Position numbers and translations under genes: made by a program. Under the pieces are notes generated by a model. It was not told the DNA's origin. It was given only the letters and a program-made list of their open reading frames with translations, and made no database searches. A DNA stretch of 7,412 nucleotides from Rhodospirillales bacterium (lineage in GTDB: Bacteria > Pseudomonadota > Alphaproteobacteria > Rhodospirillales > Casp-alpha2): the NCBI GenBank assembly GCA_018664265.1, contig JABJOR010000591.1, positions 1 to 7,412 on the forward strand, written 5' to 3'. Below are positions 1-4,855 of this stretch, piece by piece (the stretch's first letter is position 1; each line of letters opens with the position of its first letter).

Positions 1-210
1 TCCTAGAATAACCCCGAAGGTCGCCCACATTAAAAAATCATCCGTATCATCCAGCGTGACTACTTTTTCAACCCGGAGTGATAAATACCGCATCAAACGC
101 CAACCCAGCAGCAAGCCAAAAATATAAGCCAGCGAATACCAGCGAATAACCAAGGGGCCAAATTCAATCAGAACCGGATCAATGGCAGGAAAAGGAAGTG
201 CTAGGAACAT
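1..210 (-). CDS. lgt: Prolipoprotein diacylglyceryl transferase Lgt, N-terminal part (cut by window edge)
   Basis: Lgt is an inner-membrane enzyme that moves diacylglycerol from phosphatidylglycerol onto the lipobox cysteine of prolipoproteins, the first step of lipoprotein maturation. Reading the minus strand from the ATG at 210 gives 70 codons open to the window edge. Visible family features are the opening FPAIDP followed by FGPLVIRWYSLAYIFGLLLGW (about residues 7-37; compare HWYGLMYLVGF in E. coli Lgt), a first membrane helix at about 19-37, and DDFLMWATFGVILG at 57-70, which stops just before the expected GGRxGY motif. The catalytic part lies outside the window. The start is 14 bases after the hldD stop with only a weak AAGAA-type ribosome site, so translation may depend on the upstream gene. 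The family call is firm; what cannot be judged is whether the rest of the gene is intact. Confidence 0.9.
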   Translation of the reverse strand, partial: MFLALPFPAIDPVLIEFGPLVIRWYSLAYIFGLLLGWRLMRYLSLRVEKVVTLDDTDDFLMWATFGVILG

Positions 211-224
211 TTCGTATCAGTTCT

Positions 225-1250
225 TTATCGGTAAGGGTCATCTGTGTGGAGATAATCACAGATATATTGCCGCACGCCATCTTCAAGAGAGGTCATTGGC
301 TTGTCATAACCAACCTGACGAAAACGATCCATACTGGCCTGAGTAAAATACTGATACTTGTCGCGGATATTTTCCGGCGTGGGCAAAAACTCAAACTCGA
401 TATCTTTATCAAGTGCTGCATAAACGGCCCTTGCTAAATCTGCGAAGCTTCGCGCTTGCCCTGTTCCGCAATTAAAAATTCCGCTTACAGAACGATTATC
501 AAGACACCACATTATGATATCGACACAATCGTCTACCCAGATAAAGTCACGTAACTGACCACCATCTTCATAATCAGGATTATGAGATTTGAACAACTTG
601 GCCTTTGCCCCTTCAACAGCCCGTGGATAGAGCTGTGACACCACGCTTTGCATAGAACCCTTGTGATATTCATTGGGGCCGTAAACATTAAAGAACTTCA
701 ATCCAACCCATTGTGGCGGAGTGTGATCACCACGCGCAACAGTACGGGCTACACGGCGATCAAAAAGATGTTTGCTCCAGCCATAAGCATTGAGGGGCTT
801 TAATCCCGCCAAGCCTTCCAGTGATTGATCATCATCAAAGCCATGTGCACCATCGCCATAAGTCGCGGCCGATGAAGCATAGATAAAAGGTACACTACGA
901 TGCGCGCACCAGTTCCATAAAGACAGCGTCAACTGGTAATTCGTTTCAACAATCAAATCCACATTTGTTTCGGTTGTGGAACTGATAGCCCCCATATGGA
1001 TAACCGCTTCAATGGCTCCTTCATGGGCTTTCAGATAATCATCCAGATCATCGGGGTGAATTATGGATGACAGTTCCCTTTTGGATATATTACGCCATTT
1101 CAAGCCATCCCGAAGACGATCACAAATGGCCACACGCGCGCCACGTGCATCCAGAGCAGCAGCAATGTTAGACCCAATAAAGCCGGCGGCTCCCGTTACA
1201 AGGTAAAGCCCCTTATTTGAAAGATCGGAAGACTGGCTGGGCGTATTCAT
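225..1250 (-). CDS. hldD: ADP-L-glycero-D-manno-heptose 6-epimerase
   Basis: HldD (also RfaD) converts ADP-D-glycero-D-manno-heptose to the L-glycero form, the last step in making the heptose donor for the LPS inner core; it is cytoplasmic and uses NADP/NAD as a bound cofactor. The 341-residue product is an extended short-chain dehydrogenase: Rossmann motif TGAAGFIG at 19-26, HMGAISSTTE at 85-94, YASSAATYG at 124-132, and the catalytic YGWSK with Tyr156 and Lys160. The block FNVYGPNEYHKGSM at 187-200 is diagnostic for HldD and separates it from GalE-type epimerases. The length is slightly over the usual 310-330 because of about 13 extra N-terminal residues. The ATG at 1250 is preceded by AAGAGAG at good spacing. 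It is transcribed away from the ubiK-like gene and towards lgt, with which it probably forms an operon. Confidence 0.95.
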   Translation of the reverse strand: MNTPSQSSDLSNKGLYLVTGAAGFIGSNIAAALDARGARVAICDRLRDGLKWRNISKRELSSIIHPDDLDDYLKAHEGAIEAVIHMGAISSTTETNVDLIVETNYQLTLSLWNWCAHRSVPFIYASSAATYGDGAHGFDDDQSLEGLAGLKPLNAYGWSKHLFDRRVARTVARGDHTPPQWVGLKFFNVYGPNEYHKGSMQSVVSQLYPRAVEGAKAKLFKSHNPDYEDGGQLRDFIWVDDCVDIIMWCLDNRSVSGIFNCGTGQARSFADLARAVYAALDKDIEFEFLPTPENIRDKYQYFTQASMDRFRQVGYDKPMTSLEDGVRQYICDYLHTDDPYR

Positions 1251-1262
1251 GTGTTCGCTCTC

Positions 1263-1291
1263 TTGTTTATTTTGTGTATACTATCTATAAA
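1263..1291 (+). promoter_or_regulatory. Candidate sigma70-type promoter for the ubiK-like gene
   Basis: TTGTTT at 1263-1268 and TATAAA at 1286-1291 are separated by 17 bases, which would place the transcript start near 1298 and leave a leader of about 40 bases. A second -10-like TATACT at 1277-1282 pairs only with a poor -35 (TTCGCT). The -35 box sits on the hldD ribosome-binding region, so the two divergent units share very little DNA here. I found no convincing hldD promoter on the minus strand. Confidence 0.45.
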
Positions 1292-1338
1292 CTTCCAAAG
1301 GGCCGTGAGCAAGATATGCTGAACCCGCTTTATTTAAA

Positions 1339-1611
1339 ATGGATATTAAAGCTATGCAGACTTCCAATCGATTACTTGACGATCTCGCCAAAGTTGCCAA
1401 TGGCGCTGTGTCGACTCTCAGTGGCGTAAAAACAGAAATTGAAACACTGATTCGCCAACAAATAGATAAATTACTGGTTAGCAACGATCTTGTTGCCCGC
1501 GAAGAGTTTGAAGTTGTCAAAGCCATGGCAGCAGAAGCACGACTGCAACAAGAGAATCTGGAAAAGCGTGTTGAAGAGCTGGAAGCCGCACTCAACAACA
1601 AATCTAAATAG
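1339..1611 (+). CDS. ubiK: Ubiquinone biosynthesis accessory factor UbiK-like (BMFP / YqiC family)
   Basis: Small helical protein of the BMFP (brucellar membrane fusogenic protein) / UbiK family. In enterobacteria UbiK binds UbiJ and lipids and is needed for efficient aerobic ubiquinone synthesis; that role is carried over here only by family membership. The 90-residue product has an N-terminal amphipathic region NRLLDDLAKVANGAVSTLSG (10-29), the conserved VAREEFEVVKAMAAEAR (52-68), and a charged heptad-like coiled coil to about residue 85, matching the family's length and pattern. The start is uncertain: neither ATG 1339 nor ATG 1354 has a good ribosome site, and homologues often begin near MQTxNR, which is the ATG at 1354. 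It is divergent from hldD and separated from ybjN by 267 bases. Confidence 0.85.
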   Translation: MDIKAMQTSNRLLDDLAKVANGAVSTLSGVKTEIETLIRQQIDKLLVSNDLVAREEFEVVKAMAAEARLQQENLEKRVEELEAALNNKSK

Positions 1612-1878
1612 AAAACCTTGCTTATTAGCCACCTGTGCGAAATGAAAAACTGCATTCTCAGTTAGAGTTTTGTATTTTCATCCACAACTTTCATTCCTTG
1701 TTAACCATAAGGGCTCTTGCGCCCGTTTGAGTCTGGTGGCAGTCTATCCCTAGTGGTCGCGATGATGCTTGGTAACTAAATATTGGTGTTTGCACTATAT
1801 GTTGTTATTGCCATCCGGTCATACATTCCGATCCGGATATGCGGTTTCGGGATGTTCCTAACCAAGAAGGGAACGGGC
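1612..1878 (+). promoter_or_regulatory. Spacer between the ubiK-like gene and ybjN, with possible CtrA half-site
   Basis: This 267-base gap has no credible gene. It holds a weak stem AACTG/CAGTT (1648-1663) followed by a T-rich run that could act as a poor terminator, the octamer TTAACCAT at 1701-1708, which matches the alphaproteobacterial CtrA half-site, a GANTC methylation site (GAGTC) near 1729, and a 6-bp inverted repeat ATCCGG/CCGGAT (1813-1838). I could not find a convincing -35/-10 pair, although a ybjN-proC promoter is expected here. The ribosome site AAGAAGGGA lies at the right end, just before the ybjN ATG. Confidence 0.35.
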
Positions 1879-2382
1879 ATGACTAACATTAGCTCCAATA
1901 CCGAGAGCCACACATTCCATCCGCTTGATATCATTGAGCAAATCGTGGAGTTTAACGATTGGTCCTTTGATCGCCGCAATGACGAGGAACTGGCCGTTCA
2001 AGTGCCAGGGCGCTGGTGCGACTACTCTTTGCACTTTGCCTGGAACGATTCGGTCGATGCCATGCACTTTACGTGCGCTTTTGACATGCGAATCCCGACA
2101 GAAAAACAAACACCAATTTACGAGTTGCTTGCTATTGTTAACGAGCAGCTCTGGCTTGGACATTTTTCCATATGGGCAGAAGAAGGATTGCCCATGTTCC
2201 GCCACGCGTTACCTTTGCGTGGCGCATCACGACCATCTCTGGAACAAATCGAAGATTTGATCGACACAGCAATGATAGAGTGCGAACGCTACTATCCTGC
2301 ATTCCAGTATGTGGTTTGGGGTGGGAAGAAGCCACATGAAGCACTGGAAGCTTCCATGATTGAAACTGTTGGCGAGTGCTAG
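1879..2382 (+). CDS. YbjN domain-containing protein
   Basis: A 167-residue YbjN-family protein. The molecular role of YbjN proteins is not settled; the E. coli member affects motility, stress responses and exopolysaccharide, and the fold resembles type III secretion chaperones. The sequence shows HPLDIIEQIVEFNDWSFDR at 14-32 (typical YbjN opening), a beta-rich middle with CDYSLHFAW (47-55), and the family-typical IYELLAIVNEQLWLGHFSIW at 80-99, with QYVVWGGKKPHEAL near the end. No signal peptide is visible. I chose the ATG at 1879 because AAGAAGGGA lies just upstream and homologues begin close to the HPLD block; an upstream TTG at 1783 in the same frame would add 32 unrelated residues. The stop is one base before proC, so the two genes are almost certainly co-translated, a pairing I recall as common in alphaproteobacteria. 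Confidence 0.88.
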   Translation: MTNISSNTESHTFHPLDIIEQIVEFNDWSFDRRNDEELAVQVPGRWCDYSLHFAWNDSVDAMHFTCAFDMRIPTEKQTPIYELLAIVNEQLWLGHFSIWAEEGLPMFRHALPLRGASRPSLEQIEDLIDTAMIECERYYPAFQYVVWGGKKPHEALEASMIETVGEC

Positions 2383-2383
2383 A

Positions 2384-3199
2384 ATGACAACAAAGTTGCT
2401 GCTTGCCGGTTGTGGCAAGATGGGCGGTGCACTGCTGGAAGGCTGGTTGCAACGCGGTATTCAAGCTGGCGATGTGACAATCGTTGAGCCAAATGAAGAA
2501 ATAAGAAACACCCTTTCTGCTGATCACAGCGTTAACACCTGCTCATCTGCGCAGGAATTACCTCAGGACCTCGCCCCCAATGTGGTGATGCTGGCCGTCA
2601 AACCACAAATGATGGATGACGTTGCCCCGCTCTATTCCCGGTATAGAAGCTCTGACTGTGTTTTTCTGTCTATCGCTGCTGGAAAAACCATAGCCTATTT
2701 TGAGAACCATCTTGGCAAGGACGCCGCCATCATCCGTTCCATGCCCAACACACCGGCTGCAGTTCGACGCGGCATTACAGTTGCATGTTCCAATTCTCAT
2801 ACCAGTCAGCAACAACGCGAGACCTGCGATACCCTACTTCAGGCGGTGGGGAGTGTTGAGTGGGTTGAAGATGAAGACATGATTGATGCTGTTACCGCCC
2901 TTTCCGGTGGTGGCCCGGCTTATGTCTTCTTGCTGGTAGAATGTATGGCACAGGCTGGAATTGATGCCGGATTGCCAAATGATCTGGCCATGAAACTGGC
3001 AAGGGAAACTGTCGCCGGATCAGGCGAGCTATTGCATCAAGCCAGCGAGGAAGCTGCAACCCTTCGCCAAAACGTGACAAGCCCAGGTGGCACAACAGCC
3101 GAGGCTTTACGAGTTTTGATGGCCGATGATGGTTGGCAACCACTTGTCACCAAAGCTATTGCAGCGGCCACTGCACGATCTCGTGAATTGGCGGGTTAA
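2384..3199 (+). CDS. proC: Pyrroline-5-carboxylate reductase
   Basis: ProC reduces 1-pyrroline-5-carboxylate to L-proline with NAD(P)H in the cytoplasm, the last step of proline synthesis. The 271-residue product has the normal length and all family landmarks: nucleotide-binding AGCGKMGGAL at 8-17, AVKPQ at 71-75, SIAAGKT at 96-102, RSMPNTPAAVRRG at 118-130, SGGGPAY at 174-180, and the C-terminal P5CR signature LRQNVTSPGGTTAEAL at 228-242 or so. ATG 2384 is used because it starts the Rossmann strand correctly and follows the ybjN stop by one base; a TTG in frame at 2360 would overlap ybjN and add nothing conserved. GGCGAG at 2371-2376 can serve as ribosome site inside the end of ybjN. The gene looks intact. 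Confidence 0.96.
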   Translation: MTTKLLLAGCGKMGGALLEGWLQRGIQAGDVTIVEPNEEIRNTLSADHSVNTCSSAQELPQDLAPNVVMLAVKPQMMDDVAPLYSRYRSSDCVFLSIAAGKTIAYFENHLGKDAAIIRSMPNTPAAVRRGITVACSNSHTSQQQRETCDTLLQAVGSVEWVEDEDMIDAVTALSGGGPAYVFLLVECMAQAGIDAGLPNDLAMKLARETVAGSGELLHQASEEAATLRQNVTSPGGTTAEALRVLMADDGWQPLVTKAIAAATARSRELAG

Positions 3200-3217
3200 G
3201 GCTATACGTGCTATACT
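3188..3217 (+). promoter_or_regulatory. Candidate promoter at the end of proC, possibly giving a leaderless mRNA
   Basis: TTGGCG at 3188-3193 and TATACT at 3212-3217 are 18 bases apart. The -10 box ends only five bases before the ATG at 3223, so transcription would start at or next to the A of the start codon. No Shine-Dalgarno sequence exists in the 23-base gap, which is instead taken up by a tandem GCTATAC (3201-3207 and 3210-3216). The -35 box overlaps the last proC codons. Confidence 0.5.
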
Positions 3218-3222
3218 GTAGC

Positions 3223-3795
3223 ATGGCAAAGAAACCTGACATCTCGCAAAAACTGATCGACGCAGCATTCAACCTCACCAAGGATAAACGCTGGCGTCAT
3301 ATAAGCATGGTCAATATTGCCAACCATGCTGAAATTCCATTATCAGAAGCTTTGAGTGTTTTTTATAACAAAGATGCTCTGCTTAATGCAGTGATGGGTA
3401 AGGCTGATCAAGCTACTCTTGGCGAATGTGCAAATTTCCAGGAAGATGACAGCATAAAAGACAAGCTCTTTGCTTTGTTGATGACGCGCTTTGATTACCT
3501 GGCCCCACATCGCCAGGCAGTGAAGGCCATCGTAAAAGATACCCTCTGTAGCCCTTTACATGTGGCTTGCCAAATACCCCGCATTTTACAATCCACGACC
3601 TTAATGTTGGAAGCTGCCGGAATTCAATCCAGCGGCCCATTCGGCCTTATTAAAGCAAACGGGTTAGCTCTGGTCTTTGCCAGCACACTTCGTGTTTGGC
3701 TGTCAGATGATAGCGAAGATCTGGGCCCCACAATGGCCAGCCTGGATAAAGGGCTTGGAAAAGCGGATAAGCTGGCCCAAAGGCTTCCATTTTAA
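3223..3795 (+). CDS. COQ9-like protein with TetR-type N-terminal fold
   Basis: A 190-residue protein with a TetR-like helix-turn-helix region at about 5-55 (SQKLIDAAFNL, ISMVNIANHAEI, then FYNKDALLNAVM) and a helical C-terminal domain. The C-terminal pattern, LFALLMTRFDYLAPHR at 82-97, MLEAAGI at 128-134, TLRVWLSDDSEDL at 155-167 and MASLDKGLGKAD at 171-182, resembles the alphaproteobacterial COQ9 / 'rpsU-divergently transcribed' family rather than ordinary drug-responsive TetR repressors. In mitochondria COQ9 binds lipid and supports the hydroxylase COQ7 in ubiquinone synthesis; many bacterial relatives are annotated simply as TetR regulators, so function is open between DNA binding and lipid binding. 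The ATG at 3223 lacks a ribosome site (see the promoter at 3188-3217); GTG 3208 is possible but adds only MLYCS. It follows proC by 23 bases and precedes the phasin operator region. Confidence 0.72.
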   Translation: MAKKPDISQKLIDAAFNLTKDKRWRHISMVNIANHAEIPLSEALSVFYNKDALLNAVMGKADQATLGECANFQEDDSIKDKLFALLMTRFDYLAPHRQAVKAIVKDTLCSPLHVACQIPRILQSTTLMLEAAGIQSSGPFGLIKANGLALVFASTLRVWLSDDSEDLGPTMASLDKGLGKADKLAQRLPF

Positions 3796-3800
3796 TTTTA

Positions 3801-3815
3801 TTGTGCACTGCACAA
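3801..3815. promoter_or_regulatory. Operator candidate O1, 15-bp perfect palindrome upstream of the phasin promoter
   Basis: TTGTGCACTGCACAA is a perfect palindrome around a central base (TTGTGCA-C-TGCACAA). It starts five bases after the stop of the COQ9-like gene and ends six bases before the -35 box. The one-base centre makes it unsuitable as an RNA hairpin, so a dimeric DNA-binding protein is the natural reading. The TGCA-N-TGCA core fits the TGC-rich sites reported for the polyhydroxybutyrate regulator PhaR in Paracoccus and Rhodobacter; that identification is inference. Confidence 0.75.
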
Positions 3816-3821
3816 TAATAG

Positions 3822-3850
3822 TTGACAAACATCATAACTTCCACCATATT
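3822..3850 (+). promoter_or_regulatory. Phasin gene promoter
   Basis: A consensus -35 TTGACA at 3822-3827 is followed after 17 bases by CATATT at 3845-3850 (four of six matches to TATAAT; TATTAC at 3847-3852 is an alternative with a longer spacer). The transcript should start near 3857, leaving a leader of roughly 75 bases. The promoter lies exactly between the two copies of the 15-bp palindrome. Confidence 0.65.
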
Positions 3851-3857
3851 ACAGTTG

Positions 3858-3872
3858 TTGTGCAGTGCACAA
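3858..3872. promoter_or_regulatory. Operator candidate O2, second copy of the 15-bp palindrome at the predicted transcript start
   Basis: TTGTGCAGTGCACAA is the exact reverse complement of O1, differing only in the central base as read on the plus strand. Its centre is 57 bases from that of O1. It covers the predicted transcription start, a position where a bound protein would block initiation or early elongation. Confidence 0.75.
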
Positions 3873-3933
3873 AAAGTATTTTAACAACAGGCAACGCCAT
3901 ACTGGCACCCTGAATTGTATCGGAGATTATGTG

Positions 3934-4413
3934 ATGACCAAGAAAACCAACCCTTTTGCTGACTTTGATATGTTCAAAGCCTGGACCGATTTTGATCCGT
4001 CCAAAGCAGCTGACCAGTTCACCAAGATGATTACAGACATGAACATGCCTGCATTCGACGTTGAAGCCCTTGTCGACAGCCAGCGCAAGAGCGCCGAAGC
4101 TCTCAACGAAGCCAACCAGAAAGTTCTGGACGGTGTTCGTAGCGTAGCTGAACGCCAGAGCGAAATCATGCGTGAAGCCATGGAAAAATCCACAGCCGCT
4201 CTTGAAACCATGGGTAAAGCAAAGACCCCTCAGGAAGCCGTTGAAAAGAACATCGAAATGGCTCGTAAATCCTATGACAAAGCTGTCAAAGACATGTCCG
4301 AACTGGGCGACATGATTACCAAAGTTAATTCCGATGCTGTAGCACCTATTAACACTCGCATCAAAGAAGGTTTTGTTGAAGCCAAGTCAATGACTGCCGC
4401 TGCCAGCAAATAA
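3934..4413 (+). CDS. Phasin family protein (polyhydroxyalkanoate granule-associated)
   Basis: Phasins coat polyhydroxyalkanoate granules and control their number and size. The 159-residue product is highly helical, rich in Lys, Glu, Ala and Met, and has no cysteine, signal peptide or membrane helix. It shows the family layout: a short aromatic N-terminus NPFADFDMFKAWTDF (6-20), MNMPAFDVEALVDSQRKSAEALNEAN at 36-61, AERQSEIMREAMEK at 72-85, then the TPQEAVEKN.EMARKSYDKAVKDMSEL segment (98-124) typical of alphaproteobacterial phasins. ATG 3934 follows GGAG at 3922-3925 with eight bases between; a GTG directly before it (3931) is a possible alternative. It is a single-gene unit: own promoter with paired operators upstream and an intrinsic terminator downstream. 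No PHA synthase is visible in the window, so the granule function rests on family membership and the operator layout. Confidence 0.88.
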   Translation: MTKKTNPFADFDMFKAWTDFDPSKAADQFTKMITDMNMPAFDVEALVDSQRKSAEALNEANQKVLDGVRSVAERQSEIMREAMEKSTAALETMGKAKTPQEAVEKNIEMARKSYDKAVKDMSELGDMITKVNSDAVAPINTRIKEGFVEAKSMTAAASK

Positions 4414-4433
4414 TTCTATCTGTTTTCTCTCCC

Positions 4434-4449
4434 TGTCAATTTATTGACA
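4434..4449. promoter_or_regulatory. Palindrome TGTCAAT-TT-ATTGACA over a possible csaA -35 box
   Basis: A perfect 7-bp inverted repeat with a two-base centre lies between the phasin stop and its terminator. Its right arm contains TTGACA (4444-4449), a consensus -35, which pairs after 18 bases with TTAAAT (4468-4473) as a weak -10 located in the loop of the terminator. This would start a csaA transcript near 4480, downstream of the first terminator arm, so that the transcript escapes the terminator. The palindrome could then be an operator. Chance occurrence is possible. Confidence 0.4.
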
Positions 4450-4456
4450 TTTAACT

Positions 4457-4492
4457 TGGCACTGACCTTAAATGGTCGGTGCCATTTTTTTT
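4457..4492 (+). terminator. Rho-independent terminator of the phasin gene
   Basis: GGCACTGACC (4458-4467) pairs with GGTCGGTGCC (4474-4483) through nine Watson-Crick pairs and one T-G wobble, extended by T4457-A4484, around a six-base loop TTAAAT. Eight T residues follow at 4485-4492. This is a textbook intrinsic terminator, 44 bases after the phasin stop codon. Confidence 0.93.
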
Positions 4493-4514
4493 GCTATATT
4501 TTGGAGGCAGGCTG

Positions 4515-4850
4515 TTGAGTATAACTTTTGATGATTTTTTAAAAATTGATGTTCGGGTTGGGACAGTCATACGCAGTGAGCCCTATCCTGAAGCTCGTGT
4601 TCCGGCTTTAAAATTATGGATTGATTTTGGCCCGGAAATTGGTGAACGCAAAACATCTGCCCAGATCACAAAACATTACAGCCCGGAAACGATCATTGGG
4701 CGTCAGGTTGCTGGTGTGGTTAATTTTCCACCTAAGCAAATTGGAAAGTTTATGAGTGAATGCCTGGTGCTTGGCTTCCCTGATGATGAGGGCGAAGTGG
4801 TGGTGATTACACCTGACCAGAATGTTCCCAATGGTGGGAGACTTAACTAA
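4515..4850 (+). CDS. csaA: CsaA-type tRNA-binding domain protein (export-related chaperone family)
   Basis: CsaA proteins are small dimers with a tRNA-binding OB fold related to the C-terminal domain of bacterial MetRS and to Trbp111; the Bacillus protein has chaperone activity and was linked to protein export. The 111-residue product has the expected length and motifs: FDDFLKIDVRVGTV at 5-18, PEARVPALKLWIDFGPEIG at 25-43, KTSAQITKHY at 46-55, GRQVAGVVNFPPKQIGKFMSECLVLG at 62-87, and VPNGGRL near the end. No ATG is available at the right place. I place the start at TTG 4515, seven bases after a strong GGAGG (4503-4507), giving the family-typical opening MSITFDDF; CTG 4512 is a possible alternative. 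It follows the phasin terminator and ends tail to tail with the histidine kinase gene. Confidence 0.92.
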   Translation: MSITFDDFLKIDVRVGTVIRSEPYPEARVPALKLWIDFGPEIGERKTSAQITKHYSPETIIGRQVAGVVNFPPKQIGKFMSECLVLGFPDDEGEVVVITPDQNVPNGGRLN

Positions 4851-4855
4851 TTAAC

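Noticed and set aside
1217..1429. Plus-strand open frame spanning the hldD start and the ubiK-like gene
   Set aside because: It overlaps both recognised genes in other frames and has no recognisable protein features; the start at 1316 behind AAGAT is not convincing.
1645..1675. Terminator after the ubiK-like gene
   Set aside because: The AACTG/CAGTT stem has only five pairs and the T-run is interrupted; too weak to list as a terminator on its own.
1813..1838. Inverted repeat ATCCGG...CCGGAT upstream of ybjN
   Set aside because: Arms of only six bases with a 14-base gap and no promoter element nearby; reported within the spacer entry but not as an operator.
1783..1878. In-frame N-terminal extension of ybjN from a TTG
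   Set aside because: The 32 extra residues are hydrophobic and Cys-containing but resemble no YbjN N-terminus, and the strong ribosome site AAGAAGGGA sits before the ATG at 1879.
3801..3815. Reading O1 as a transcription terminator for the COQ9-like gene
   Set aside because: The palindrome has a one-base centre so the RNA could not close a proper loop with a full stem, and no T-run follows; its exact second copy at 3858 points to protein binding.
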